NCBI RefSeq assembly: GCF_000346615.1
Contig: NZ_ANNU01000005.1
Coordinates: forward strand, 1 to 64,000
From: Nafulsella turpanensis ZLM-10
GTDB lineage: Bacteria > Bacteroidota > Bacteroidia > Cytophagales > Cyclobacteriaceae
Length of the DNA stretch: 64,000 nt
Direction of reading: 5' to 3'
The notes under the pieces were generated by a model. It saw nothing but the letters and a program-made list of their open reading frames with translations, made no database searches and had not been told where the DNA came from. The translations under genes and the position numbers were made by a program. The first letter of the stretch is position 1; each line of letters opens with the position of its first letter. Positions 25,380 through 34,123 of this stretch are shown one piece after another.

Positions 25380-26180
25380 CTACTTCAGCAAGCTCCAGTT
25401 ATTCTGTATAACCTGCTGCATTTCGGAATGGACGCTCCCGTTGCTGGCCAGCATCTGTCCGCCAAAAAGGAAGTTTTTTCCGCCCTTAAAATCTGTTACT
25501 TTACCGCCAGCCTGCTGCACAATAAAAGCACCGCCTGCCACATCCCAGGCCTTGAGCCCATACTCGTAAAAGCCTTCGAAGCGGCCACAGGCAACATAGG
25601 CAAGATCTACAGCGGCACTGCCCATACGGCGAAGACCGTGTGAGCCTTTCATAAACTCAGTGAGAATAGCAAGATAATCCTCCATCTGCTCAAAATGCGC
25701 ATAAGGGAAACCGGTGGCCAGGAGCGACTCGCTCATTTCCTGAACAGGCGAAATTTGAATTTCGCTGCCGTTGCAATAGGCTTTGCCTCCTTCACGAGCA
25801 TAAAAACACTCATCTTTGTTTACCTCATACACTACCCCCATTACCAGTTCTTCGCCCCGCAGGAGGCCAATGCTTACCGCAAAGACAGGCAATGTGTGTA
25901 AAAAATTGGTCGTCCCATCCAGCGGGTCAATAATCCATTTATATTCTTCGCCCTGCTCTTCGGCAGTTCCCTCTTCGGTAATAAAGCCTGCTTCGGGTAA
26001 AATTTCGCTGAGCCCTTTTACCAGCTGTTCTTCAGCCTGTTTATCTACATATGACACCAGATCGTTAAAGCCTTTCTTCTCTATATTTTTCCGGTCGAAG
26101 TTGTGTCCCTCTTTCTTAATCAACTGACCTACTTCTTTTGTAAGCGGAATGGTTTGTTCTAAAACTGCCTGTAAATCCAT
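25380..26180 (-). CDS. Inositol monophosphatase family protein (SuhB-like)
   Basis: A 266-residue magnesium-dependent phosphatase. The metal motifs are FITEEGTAEEQ (acid), WIIDPLDGTTNFLH, and the C-terminal LKAWDVAGGAFIVQQAGG. Length is normal. Family members dephosphorylate inositol-1-phosphate, fructose-1,6-bisphosphate or adenosine bisphosphate; by context (no sulfate genes) the inositol or general sugar phosphatase role is likelier than CysQ. Its start is adjacent to the lnt stop (the genes abut at 26180/26181), so it is translated from the same message as lnt. Confidence 0.9.
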   Translation of the reverse strand: MDLQAVLEQTIPLTKEVGQLIKKEGHNFDRKNIEKKGFNDLVSYVDKQAEEQLVKGLSEILPEAGFITEEGTAEEQGEEYKWIIDPLDGTTNFLHTLPVFAVSIGLLRGEELVMGVVYEVNKDECFYAREGGKAYCNGSEIQISPVQEMSESLLATGFPYAHFEQMEDYLAILTEFMKGSHGLRRMGSAAVDLAYVACGRFEGFYEYGLKAWDVAGGAFIVQQAGGKVTDFKGGKNFLFGGQMLASNGSVHSEMQQVIQNNWSLLK

Positions 26181-27842
26181 TTAACGTAAAAGTTTATTTT
26201 TCACAAAGGCTGCTAAAAATACAAAAGCAGCCAGCCATACCGCCGTGCGCGACAGGTAGTCGCCATAGCGGGCATAAAAAGTTAGTTCTTCATTGGCGCG
26301 AATTTCGCCTTTAATCACAGCTGGTTCCCAGTAATTGGTCCGCTGCAGTACATCGCCACGCTGGTTAAAAAAGCCGGAGATGCCCGTATTGGCACAACGG
26401 GCAATACTCCTGCGGGTTTCAATAGCCCGCAGACTGGCGTAATGGAAGTGCTGCCGGTGCCCCGGGGAATCGCCCCACCAGGCATCGTTCGTGATGATAA
26501 AGATATAGCTGGCGCCATTCCTCACATACTGCGCCATAAAATCGCCATAAATAGATTCGTAGCAGATAGACGGGGCAATGCCCGCCTCTTCGGAACTGTA
26601 AAATACCGTCCGTTCTTCCTGCTGACCAAAGCCTCCGGAGGTACCACCAAGGTTTAAGATGGTTTCAGAAATAAAGCCAAATACCTGCGGGTAGGGCATG
26701 ATTTCCACCCCGGGTACTAACTTCGATTTATGATAAAGAGAATCTTCGCCCGTATCGGACAAAAACAGCCCGGTATTATAAAAATCGTAATAGCCAATAT
26801 CCGGCTGATAACGGGCAGTACGAGGAGCATCTCCTTCGTAGACCGAGTAAGAAGTTATACCGGTAAGCAGACTGAGCTCCTCGTACCGGGATCTGAACTG
26901 GCGGATGCGCCTGATGAGTGGCTCATTATGGAGTGTAGCCTCATTAAAGGCTTTATCGATAGCGGTTTCGGGCCAGAGCAGAAAGTCAGTACTATCCGTC
27001 AGCTTTTCTTCCGACATATCCATAAAGCGGCGCACCTGTTCATCGAAAGGGATAAAGTTTTCGGTACCGACAAACTTCTCTGTAAAAGGATCGATATTAG
27101 GCTGCAGCACTACTACTTCATGAGCCGGCCCTTTTTCTTCGTAAGAGGCATAGCGGTAATAGGAGTAGAGAATCGGCAGCAACACCCACAAGAGGGTATA
27201 GGTGATGCTCCGCCATGGAATAAAGCCTCTTTCCACCGCTCCACTCCGGAACAGCACAAAGTAAAAAGCCAGATTCCCTAATAGTACCCAAAGTGTTCCG
27301 CCAAATACACCTGTCCACTCATACCATTGTATCCATTCAGGGAACATGGCAAAGGCATTGCCAAGGGTAAGCCAGGGCCAGCTCAGGTCCCAGTTCAGGT
27401 GAATATGCTCAAAAGTCATCCAGTACAGTACAAAACCAAAGTAGCCCCATGCTTCGCCAGCCCATTTTTTTGTAGAGCGAAAAGCCCAGAGCGGCAGGTA
27501 CATGAGCAGGGCATTGGCCAGAATGGCAAATACACCACCAGCCAGAGTTGAATTAATGACCCACCAGGTGGTAGTAGCATTCCAGATGAGGAGCGCCAGG
27601 TAGCTGTAGCGAAAAAACTTTCGGCCAGCTTTCCGATCAACTTTGCTATCCAGGGCTTCATCGAGCAGGAAGATGGGCACAAAGGCCAGGAAGAGAAAAG
27701 GCGCCAGAGGCTTGACCGGCCATGCCAGCCAGAACAGCAAACCGCTGCTGACAGCCAGCAGCAAATAATAATAACGGCTATTTCTTACCTTCCACCACCA
27801 GGACGATCTCTCCTTTGAGGGTGTTTGTACTGTAGTATTCAT
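26181..27842 (-). CDS. lnt: Apolipoprotein N-acyltransferase
   Basis: A 553-residue inner-membrane enzyme that adds the third acyl chain to lipoproteins. About seven membrane helices fill residues 25-225, and the periplasmic nitrilase-type domain keeps the catalytic triad: Glu in LLWPETAID, Lys in YHKSKLVPGVE, and Cys in APSICYESIYGD. A last helix ends the protein. The start codon lies 65 bases inside the 3' end of rsmI in another frame; no later start keeps the first helix, so I accept the overlap. The abundance of lipobox proteins in this window fits an active lipoprotein path. Confidence 0.93.
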   Translation of the reverse strand: MNTTVQTPSKERSSWWWKVRNSRYYYLLLAVSSGLLFWLAWPVKPLAPFLFLAFVPIFLLDEALDSKVDRKAGRKFFRYSYLALLIWNATTTWWVINSTLAGGVFAILANALLMYLPLWAFRSTKKWAGEAWGYFGFVLYWMTFEHIHLNWDLSWPWLTLGNAFAMFPEWIQWYEWTGVFGGTLWVLLGNLAFYFVLFRSGAVERGFIPWRSITYTLLWVLLPILYSYYRYASYEEKGPAHEVVVLQPNIDPFTEKFVGTENFIPFDEQVRRFMDMSEEKLTDSTDFLLWPETAIDKAFNEATLHNEPLIRRIRQFRSRYEELSLLTGITSYSVYEGDAPRTARYQPDIGYYDFYNTGLFLSDTGEDSLYHKSKLVPGVEIMPYPQVFGFISETILNLGGTSGGFGQQEERTVFYSSEEAGIAPSICYESIYGDFMAQYVRNGASYIFIITNDAWWGDSPGHRQHFHYASLRAIETRRSIARCANTGISGFFNQRGDVLQRTNYWEPAVIKGEIRANEELTFYARYGDYLSRTAVWLAAFVFLAAFVKNKLLR

Positions 27843-28458
27843 GTAATTCCTTTAACGTTCCGCGCCGGTTCTCTTCGTATATTTTGGTTAGCTCTCTACT
27901 AACACATGCCCGGCGTTCCTCTCCGAGATATTCGGCCAGTTGCTGCAGGGTTTTGAGCAGCCGGTGTGGCGATTCGTATAAGATAATGGTCTTAACTTCC
28001 TCGGCCAGTTCTTTCATGCGCGTCTGCCGACCCTTCTTATGGGGCAGAAAGCCCTCAAACACAAAGCGATCTGCCGGAAGTCCACTGTTTACCAGGGCCG
28101 GCACAAAGGCCGTTGCACCCGGCAGGCATTCGACCTTTAGCTCGTGGGCGATACACTCCCGCACCAGCAAATAACCGGGATCGGAAATAGCCGGAGTGCC
28201 GGCATCGCTGACCAGCGCCACCACAGTCCCTTCTTCCATCTTCGCAATTACCCTCTGCAGTTGTCCATGCTCGTTATGGGCATGGAAGCTCTGGAGGGGC
28301 TTTTTAATATCATAGTGCTTAAGCAGCTTTCCGCTGGTGCGCGTATCTTCCGCCAGTATCAAATCTACCTCATTCAGTATCCTGAGAGCACGCTGGGTAA
28401 TATCTTCCAGGTTGCCAATAGGCGTTGGCACAAGGTATAGAGAGGTTGTTTCCTGCAT
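27778..28458 (-). CDS. rsmI: 16S rRNA (cytidine-1402-2'-O)-methyltransferase
   Basis: A 226-residue tetrapyrrole-methylase-fold enzyme that methylates the 2'-O of C1402 in 16S rRNA. Motifs are LYLVPTPIGNLEDITQRALR, AEDTRTSGKLLKHY, and VALVSDAGTPAISDPGYLLV. It lacks the extra C-terminal segment of E. coli RsmI (286 aa); shorter forms are usual in Bacteroidota. Its last 65 bases also encode the start of lnt. A second, diverged paralogue lies at 38416-39135. Confidence 0.93.
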   Translation of the reverse strand: MQETTSLYLVPTPIGNLEDITQRALRILNEVDLILAEDTRTSGKLLKHYDIKKPLQSFHAHNEHGQLQRVIAKMEEGTVVALVSDAGTPAISDPGYLLVRECIAHELKVECLPGATAFVPALVNSGLPADRFVFEGFLPHKKGRQTRMKELAEEVKTIILYESPHRLLKTLQQLAEYLGEERRACVSRELTKIYEENRRGTLKELHEYYSTNTLKGEIVLVVEGKK

Positions 28459-28525
28459 AGGCTCAAAGGTACAAAAGAATAGAATTAAGAACCAGAAAGG
28501 GGCAGTGGACAGTGAGTCGAACTGC

Positions 28526-28768
28526 TTAGTTTCCTTTCCCTAACAACTGAGTAATCTGGCGGGCCAATTCGCGGTCTTTGTCTGTTACGGTATTGCCGGC
28601 ATCATGAGTAGTAAGGTTGATTTCTACCTTATTGTACACATTGCTCCAGTTCGGGTGGTGGTCCATCTTTTCAGCCAGCAAAGCGACTTTGCTCATAAAA
28701 CCAAAGGCCTCCACAAAGTCCTTAAAAGTAAAAGTTCGGCTGAGTTGATTATTTTCTTCTTTCCACAT
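28526..28768 (-). CDS. 4a-hydroxytetrahydrobiopterin dehydratase (pterin-4a-carbinolamine dehydratase)
   Basis: An 80-residue protein with the core DCoH/PCD fold. Key residues are in [20 protein letters not shown] and [20 protein letters not shown]: the histidine pair near residues 37-38 and the HPxW and HD elements. It is shorter at the N-terminus than the usual 95-110 residues, but many Bacteroidota forms begin as here with [20 protein letters not shown]. It recycles the pterin cofactor after aromatic hydroxylation. No phenylalanine hydroxylase is nearby. Confidence 0.9.
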   Translation of the reverse strand: MWKEENNQLSRTFTFKDFVEAFGFMSKVALLAEKMDHHPNWSNVYNKVEINLTTHDAGNTVTDKDRELARQITQLLGKGN

Positions 28769-28775
28769 AGTTGAA

Positions 28776-28947
28776 TATTGAGTAGTGGGTATTGAGTAGT
28801 AAGTAAATTTTGAATGAGTGAATGATAGAATGAGTGAATATCAGTGCAGATGTAAAACATCCATGCCAGCATATTAAAGTTTTTCCATTACCACATGAGC
28901 ATAGCCTTTAAACCAGGTCCTTCTTTTATTCTATCATTCACTCATTC
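28776..28947. repeat. Short tandem repeats with a 20-bp perfect inverted repeat
   Basis: A 14-base unit TATTGAGTAGTGGG / TATTGAGTAGTAAG is repeated in tandem at 28776-28803. Then an 8-base unit close to GAATGAGT runs four times from 28812. The 20-mer GAATGAGTGAATGATAGAAT (28812-28831) returns in perfect inverted form at 28928-28947, with 96 bases between. No gene lies inside. Confidence 0.8.
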
Positions 28948-28963
28948 TGTCATTCATAAAATA

Positions 28964-29401
28964 TTAGGCGAACCATTTTTTGTAGATGGGGCGGCGGTAA
29001 AGGAACTGGGCCTGCATAACCGGATAGAGAAGTATGTCGCTAAATAAGCTTCCTGTGCTGTAATGAACATTATCTACGATTACACTTTGCTCCTCGCCTG
29101 CCTTTTCCACCCAGTGCCGGTGCCGCCATTTTTTTAAAAAGAAGGGCAGGAGTTTTCCTTCATCTTCAAAGAAAAAATAGCTGCCGGTGGTATCGTCGGC
29201 CACAATATGGCTCTCCCAGCGCTGTTCAAACAGACCAAACTGTAATTCCATATCTACCACATCGCCTTTACGACATCCATCGAAACGCCTGAGTTTTACC
29301 TTTGGAAAAGGCGGATTTAACGAGCGGAACAACTCTTCATTAAAACCCTCTTTTACCTGCAAATAAGGCCTGTTTACTTTTGTTCTGACAGTTATTTCCA
29401 T
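28964..29401 (-). CDS. SRPBCC-fold ligand-binding-like protein
   Basis: A 145-residue soluble protein. It begins MEITVRTKVNRPYLQVKEGF NEELFRSLNPP, has a central CRKGDVVDMELQFGLFEQRW, and ends VMQAQFLYRRPIYKKWFA. The sequence resembles Bacteroidota proteins assigned to the START/SRPBCC cyclase-like superfamily, which bind hydrophobic ligands in a cavity. No substrate is implied by neighbours. Complete with ATG at 29401. Confidence 0.7.
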   Translation of the reverse strand: MEITVRTKVNRPYLQVKEGFNEELFRSLNPPFPKVKLRRFDGCRKGDVVDMELQFGLFEQRWESHIVADDTTGSYFFFEDEGKLLPFFLKKWRHRHWVEKAGEEQSVIVDNVHYSTGSLFSDILLYPVMQAQFLYRRPIYKKWFA

Positions 29402-29439
29402 AAAAATAGAAAGTCTGCTGACAGGAAAAAGGTTTAGAA

Positions 29440-29465
29440 TAAAAAAAGCACCTTTTCAGGTGCCT
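29440..29465 (-). terminator. Terminator of the nucleotide-sugar operon
   Basis: On the minus strand GCACCT / AGGTGC (29463-29458 and 29453-29448) with loop GAAA, followed by seven T (29447-29441). It lies 150 bases after the rmlB stop. Confidence 0.8.
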
Positions 29466-29563
29466 TAAAAGTCTTTTGCATGTCAACTGGCTTTTTTTAA
29501 GAAAGAACAGCTTCTGTACCACTTATTTCAGGACTGAGATATCTTTAAGGTTGAACAACAAAT

Positions 29564-29593
29564 CCATTGTCTCACATCCATTGCCCCTTGTCT
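29564..29593. repeat. Degenerate GAGACAATGG repeat copy (inverse orientation)
   Basis: Minus-strand reading gives AGACAAGGGGCAATGGATG then TGAGACAATGG, matching words at 39143-39193. Sits in the 3' end region of rmlB. Confidence 0.4.
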
Positions 29594-29613
29594 GGCAACT
29601 CCCGCCTACAACC

Positions 29614-30669
29614 TCAGTTGTACTGCTTCTGATAATAGTCCTGGTAAGTGCCGGAGGTTACATGCTCCAGCCATTCTTCATTTTGCAGGTACCAGTCGAC
29701 CGTTTTTTCGAGGCCCTCCTCGAACTGAAGGGATGGCTTCCAGCCCAGCTCCTCCATAATTTTGGTGGCATCGATGGCATAGCGGAGGTCATGCCCTGCA
29801 CGGTCCTTAACATACGTAATAAGCTGCTCAGAGCTGCCTTCGGCCCTGCCGAGCTTCTTATCCATTACCTTGCATAGCAGCCGCACAATATCTATGTTTT
29901 TCCATTCATTAAAGCCGCCAATGTTATAGGTTTCGCCATCTTTTCCCTGGTGAAATACCACATCGATGGCGCGGGCATGGTCAACTACATATAGCCAGTC
30001 GCGCACATTTTCGCCCTTCCCATATATGGGCAGTGGCTTATTATGCTTGATGTTGTGTATACAGAGCGGAATCAGCTTTTCCGGAAACTGGTTAGGGCCA
30101 TAGTTATTAGAACAGTTGCTGATGACCGTACGCAGCTTATAGGTGTTGGCATAGGCCCGCACGAAATGGTCGGAGCTGGCTTTAGAAGCTGAGTAGGGTG
30201 ACTGCGGATCGTAGGAAGTTGACTCCAGGAAGTAACCACCATCATCGAGTGAGCCATATACCTCATCGGTCGATACATGGTAAAACAGGTGCTTATCGAA
30301 ATTCCCCTCCCATTGTTTACGGGCCGCGTTGAGCAGGTTAACCGTTCCTATTACATTGGTGTAGATAAAAGCAGTAGGGTCGGCAATGGAGCGGTCGACA
30401 TGCGACTCAGCGGCCAGGTGAATGACATCGGTAATGTCATGCTGGCTGAATACCTCGTGCATCTTATCCTGGTTGGTAATATCAGCCTTAATAAAGGTGT
30501 AGTTTGGTTTTCCTTCCAGGTCTTTCAGATTCTCCAGGTTCCCTGCATAGGTAAGGGCATCGAGGTTAAAAATCCGGTAATGGGGATACTGGTTGATAAA
30601 AAGCCGCACAACGTGCGAACCAATAAATCCGGCCCCGCCGGTTATCAGGATGTTTTTTTGTTCTGCCAT
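29614..30669 (-). CDS. rmlB: dTDP-glucose 4,6-dehydratase
   Basis: A 351-residue extended short-chain dehydrogenase that converts dTDP-glucose to the 4-keto-6-deoxy sugar, entry to deoxysugars such as rhamnose. The NAD motif is ITGGAGFIGSHVVRLF, the active site has VSTDEVYGSL (Thr-Asp-Glu) and the YxxxK pair in YSASKASSDHFVRAY. Residues RDWLYVVDHARAIDVVF are typical. rmlA, C and D are not here, so the pathway is completed elsewhere. It is last in the operon, 2 bases after galE. Confidence 0.95.
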   Translation of the reverse strand: MAEQKNILITGGAGFIGSHVVRLFINQYPHYRIFNLDALTYAGNLENLKDLEGKPNYTFIKADITNQDKMHEVFSQHDITDVIHLAAESHVDRSIADPTAFIYTNVIGTVNLLNAARKQWEGNFDKHLFYHVSTDEVYGSLDDGGYFLESTSYDPQSPYSASKASSDHFVRAYANTYKLRTVISNCSNNYGPNQFPEKLIPLCIHNIKHNKPLPIYGKGENVRDWLYVVDHARAIDVVFHQGKDGETYNIGGFNEWKNIDIVRLLCKVMDKKLGRAEGSSEQLITYVKDRAGHDLRYAIDATKIMEELGWKPSLQFEEGLEKTVDWYLQNEEWLEHVTSGTYQDYYQKQYN

Positions 30670-30671
30670 TT

Positions 30672-31697
30672 TTATTTCTTCGAGAGCTGTTGCTGCCAGC
30701 GCCAGGCATCGTCCAGACTTTTCTCAATATCGTGCTTCGCCTGCCAGTTTAATACCTGATTGGCTTTGTCGACGTTCGCCCACACTTTTTCAATATCGCC
30801 CGAGCGGCGGTCACCTATTTTATAATTTAGCTTTTCGCCACTCACCTTTTCAAAAGCCTGAATCACCTCCAGTACGCTATTGCCTTTGCCGGTTCCAACA
30901 TTTACGGTATCGTAAAAGCTTTCCTCGCTTACCTTATCCAGGTATTCAAAGGCTTTGATATGCGCATCAGCAAGGTCCATTACATGAATATAGTCGCGAA
31001 TACAGGTACCATCGGGCGTATTGTAGTTATCGCCAAAAACGGTTATCTGCTCCCGGATACCGGCAGCCGTTTGGGTAACAAATGGAATCAGATTATTTGG
31101 AACACCATTGGGCAGTTCGCCAATAAGGCCACTTTCGTGCGCTCCTATGGGGTTGAAATAGCGAAGGGCAAGTGAACGGACAGGGCTTTTGCTCTTCCGG
31201 AGGTCGCTGAGAATATCCTCGCACATTTGCTTGGTACGGCCATATGGAGAGGTCGCAGGCTGTGTTGGCGTTTCCTCCGTTACCGGCAGCTTTTCGGGCT
31301 GGCCATAAACCGTACAGGAAGAGGAAAACACAAGGTTTTTCACCCCTTCTTCCTCCATCAGTTCCAACAACACCAGCAAAGAGCCAAGGTTGTTCTGATA
31401 ATACTTTAGTGGCTCATTTACCGATTCTCCTACCGCTTTAAAGGCAGCAAAATGAATTACCCCCTGCAGGCCTTTTTCTTTCTGAAACACCTCCCGCATA
31501 GCCTTTCGGTCGGTACAGTCCAGTTCATACAGCTTCGGGCGGCGGCCGATAATTCCTTCGAGTCCATCCAGCACACTTTTGCTGGAATTGGCAAAATTAT
31601 CGACAATGACCGCCTCATAACCTGTGTTATGCAGGGCCACTACAGTGTGGGAGCCGATATATCCGGCTCCGCCGGTTACAAGTATCTTTCTTCTCAC
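30672..31697 (-). CDS. galE: UDP-glucose 4-epimerase
   Basis: A 341-residue NAD-dependent epimerase interconverting UDP-glucose and UDP-galactose. Motifs are VTGGAGYIGSHTVVALHNTG, SSSCTVYGQPEKLPVTE with the YGRTKQMCEDIL YxxxK pair, and GTGKGNSVLEVIQAFEKVSG. The residue pattern and length fit GalE, though some members also use N-acetyl sugars. It sits 2 bases from rmlB and 2 bases from UXS, so these four genes form one transcript supplying activated sugars for surface polysaccharide. Confidence 0.94.
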   Translation of the reverse strand: MRRKILVTGGAGYIGSHTVVALHNTGYEAVIVDNFANSSKSVLDGLEGIIGRRPKLYELDCTDRKAMREVFQKEKGLQGVIHFAAFKAVGESVNEPLKYYQNNLGSLLVLLELMEEEGVKNLVFSSSCTVYGQPEKLPVTEETPTQPATSPYGRTKQMCEDILSDLRKSKSPVRSLALRYFNPIGAHESGLIGELPNGVPNNLIPFVTQTAAGIREQITVFGDNYNTPDGTCIRDYIHVMDLADAHIKAFEYLDKVSEESFYDTVNVGTGKGNSVLEVIQAFEKVSGEKLNYKIGDRRSGDIEKVWANVDKANQVLNWQAKHDIEKSLDDAWRWQQQLSKK

Positions 31698-31699
31698 TA

Positions 31700-32656
31700 C
31701 TAAATGACTTCTTTTTTCAGAATCTTCTTTTTGAAGTATTCATATGTTGGCTTCAGGCCTTCGGCACGGCTGTACTTTGGCTTCCAGCCCAGTATCTTTT
31801 TCGCGACGCTGATATCGGGACGGCGCTGCTTTGGATCATCCTGCGGAAGCGGCTTATACACTACCTTCTGGTCTGTGCCGGTTAAACGAATAATTTCTTC
31901 TGCAAACTCACCTATAGTAATCTCATCGGGGTTGCCAATGTTTACCGGCTGTGCATAGTCGCTCAGGAGCAGGCGATAGATACCTTCTATAAGGTCGTCG
32001 ACATAGCAGAAAGAACGGGTTTGTGAGCCATCTCCAAATATGGTAAGGTCTTTCCCCTGCAGAGCCTGACCGATAAAGGCTGGCAGTACGCGGCCATCGT
32101 CGAGGCGCATGCGAGGACCATAGGTATTAAAGATACGCACAATGCGGGTTTCGAGACCGTGGAAAGTATGGTAGGCCATGGTCATGGCTTCCTGGAAGCG
32201 TTTCGCTTCATCATAGACCCCCCTCGGTCCAACAGGGTTTACATTGCCCCAGTAATCCTCGGTTTGCGGGTGCACCAGGGGGTCGCCATATACCTCGGAA
32301 GTGGAGGCTATCAACATACGGGCTCCTTTGGCCTTGGCAAGCCCCAGCAGATTATGTGTGCCCAGCGAACCTACTTTCAGGGTTTGGATGGGCATTTTAA
32401 GGTAATCAATAGGGCTGGCAGGAGAGGCAAAGTGAAGGATATACTTTAGCTCGCCCGGCACGTGTACGAATTTCGATACATCGCAGTGGTAATACTCAAA
32501 ATCCGGGTGGCCCATCAGGTGCTCGATGTTTTCCATGGAACCGGTAATGAGGTTATCCATGGCAATAACATGATAGCCCTCCTTAATGAAGCGGTCGCAA
32601 AGGTGGGAGCCTAAAAAGCCGGCTCCCCCTGTTACTAATACTTTTTCCTTAGCCAT
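31700..32656 (-). CDS. UDP-glucuronate decarboxylase (UDP-xylose synthase)
   Basis: A 318-residue NAD-dependent SDR enzyme that decarboxylates UDP-glucuronate to UDP-xylose. The start [48 protein letters not shown] with catalytic YDEAKRFQE, and the C-terminal [19 protein letters not shown] are diagnostic of the UXS family. The upstream ugd gene makes its substrate, and the frames overlap by 8 bases. This means the operon probably supplies both UDP-glucuronate and UDP-xylose. Confidence 0.93.
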   Translation of the reverse strand: MAKEKVLVTGGAGFLGSHLCDRFIKEGYHVIAMDNLITGSMENIEHLMGHPDFEYYHCDVSKFVHVPGELKYILHFASPASPIDYLKMPIQTLKVGSLGTHNLLGLAKAKGARMLIASTSEVYGDPLVHPQTEDYWGNVNPVGPRGVYDEAKRFQEAMTMAYHTFHGLETRIVRIFNTYGPRMRLDDGRVLPAFIGQALQGKDLTIFGDGSQTRSFCYVDDLIEGIYRLLLSDYAQPVNIGNPDEITIGEFAEEIIRLTGTDQKVVYKPLPQDDPKQRRPDISVAKKILGWKPKYSRAEGLKPTYEYFKKKILKKEVI

Positions 32657-33962
32657 TGACTACTCTCCTTCCTATGCTATAGTAGGTAAAACCTAATTCT
32701 TCCATATTTTCAGGATCGTAAAGGTTACGACCATCAAATATCACTTTATTTTTCAGGGCTTTCTCGAGGCGGTCGAATTCAGGAGTACGGAACACCGGCC
32801 ATTCGGTCATAATCATGAGGGCATCGGCTCCTTCGGCGCACTCATAGTAGTTGGTGCAAAACTCTACCTTATCGCCCATCAGCTCTTTAACATGCTCAAT
32901 AGCTTCAGGGTCGTAGGCTTTCACCTTGGCGCCGGCAGCCAAAAGCTCCTCGATGTTATAAAGGGCAGGCGCTTCGCGTATATCGTCGGTATAAGGCTTG
33001 AAGGAAAGTCCCCAGATGGCGATGGTTTTTCCTGTAAGGTCGCCACCAAAATATTCTTTCACCTTCGGAATGAGCTTCGTCTTCTGCTTATGATTGATAT
33101 CCATCACCGACTGCAGGATTTTAAAGTCGTAATCCACATCGGAAGATGATTTAGCCAGGGCCTGTACATCTTTCGGGAAGCAGCTGCCACCATAGCCAAT
33201 GCCGGCAAACAGGAAGCGCTTCCCTATACGCGTATCCGTACCCACTCCACGACGAACATCATCGACATTGGCACCCAGCTTCTCGCACAGGTTAGCAATT
33301 TCGTTCATGAAGGTAATTTTCGTGGCCAGGAAAGAGTTGGCTGCATATTTCGTCAGCTCGGCCGACTTCTCATCCATAAAAATAACAGGATTGCCCTGGC
33401 GTACCAGTGGGGCGTACAGGCGCTCCATTATTTTGCGGGCTTTCCCGGAATTGGTACCGATCACTACCCTGTCCGGCTTCATAAAGTCTTCCACTGCCAC
33501 CCCTTCTCGCAGGAACTCCGGATTCGACACCACATCAAATTCTACGTTTGCTTTTTCTGCAATTTTTGCCCGTACTTTTTCAGCCGTACCTACAGGCACG
33601 GTGCTTTTATCAACCACAACAGTATATTTTTCCAGCAGAGGACCTAAATCTTCCGCAACCTTCAGGATATACCGCAGGTCGGCAGAGCCATCTTCTCCGG
33701 GAGGGGTTGGTAATGCCAGGAAGATTACATCGGCACCTTTAATTCCTTCGGCCAGACTGGTTGTAAACTCGAGGCGGTTTTGCTCTATATTTCGTTCAAA
33801 CAGGATATCCAGGCCCGGCTCGTATATGGTCATTTTACCGCTCTGGAGCTTCTGTACTTTCTTTTCATCGATATCAACACAGGTAACGTGATTACCTGTT
33901 TCAGCAAAGCATGTTCCGGTAACAAGGCCAACATAGCCCGTACCTACTACTGCAATTCTCAT
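32649..33962 (-). CDS. ugd: UDP-glucose 6-dehydrogenase
   Basis: A 437-residue cytosolic enzyme oxidising UDP-glucose twice to UDP-glucuronate with NAD. It has the N-terminal NAD motif [20 protein letters not shown], the active-site Cys in [29 protein letters not shown], and [18 protein letters not shown]. It is the first gene of the operon, with a -7 element at 34002-34009 on the minus strand. The operon order ugd-UXS-galE-rmlB flows from UDP-glucose to glucuronate and xylose. Confidence 0.95.
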   Translation of the reverse strand: MRIAVVGTGYVGLVTGTCFAETGNHVTCVDIDEKKVQKLQSGKMTIYEPGLDILFERNIEQNRLEFTTSLAEGIKGADVIFLALPTPPGEDGSADLRYILKVAEDLGPLLEKYTVVVDKSTVPVGTAEKVRAKIAEKANVEFDVVSNPEFLREGVAVEDFMKPDRVVIGTNSGKARKIMERLYAPLVRQGNPVIFMDEKSAELTKYAANSFLATKITFMNEIANLCEKLGANVDDVRRGVGTDTRIGKRFLFAGIGYGGSCFPKDVQALAKSSSDVDYDFKILQSVMDINHKQKTKLIPKVKEYFGGDLTGKTIAIWGLSFKPYTDDIREAPALYNIEELLAAGAKVKAYDPEAIEHVKELMGDKVEFCTNYYECAEGADALMIMTEWPVFRTPEFDRLEKALKNKVIFDGRNLYDPENMEELGFTYYSIGRRVVNG

Positions 33963-34001
33963 AAATGGGTGGTTTTTAGCTAAAAAAAATTAAATTCTAT
34001 A

Positions 34002-34009
34002 CAAATCTA
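34002..34009 (-). promoter_or_regulatory. Possible -7 element of the nucleotide-sugar operon
   Basis: TAGATTTG on the minus strand, a full TAnnTTTG match 40 bases before the ugd start. No clear TTG occurs about 20 bases upstream, so the promoter is only half supported. Confidence 0.4.
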
Positions 34010-34123
34010 TTCCGAATGGGTTGATAAAACTAGTTTGCTGTAAGTAAAAAGAAAAAATAAAATACTAATTTTACGAACGAATGTTAGTTTGCTTAACTTC
34101 CAATTTTTTAAAAATCTTGAACG

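Noticed and set aside
33199-33891. 230-residue open frame on the plus strand inside ugd
   Set aside because: It lies antisense to a clear enzyme gene and reads as the mirror of its codon pattern, so it is not a gene.
34029-34100. Two CTAGTTTGCT/TTAGTTTGCT copies upstream of the acyl-CoA dehydrogenase gene
   Set aside because: They resemble the -7 element but lack one base of TAnnTTTG, and neither has a -33 partner at a good distance.
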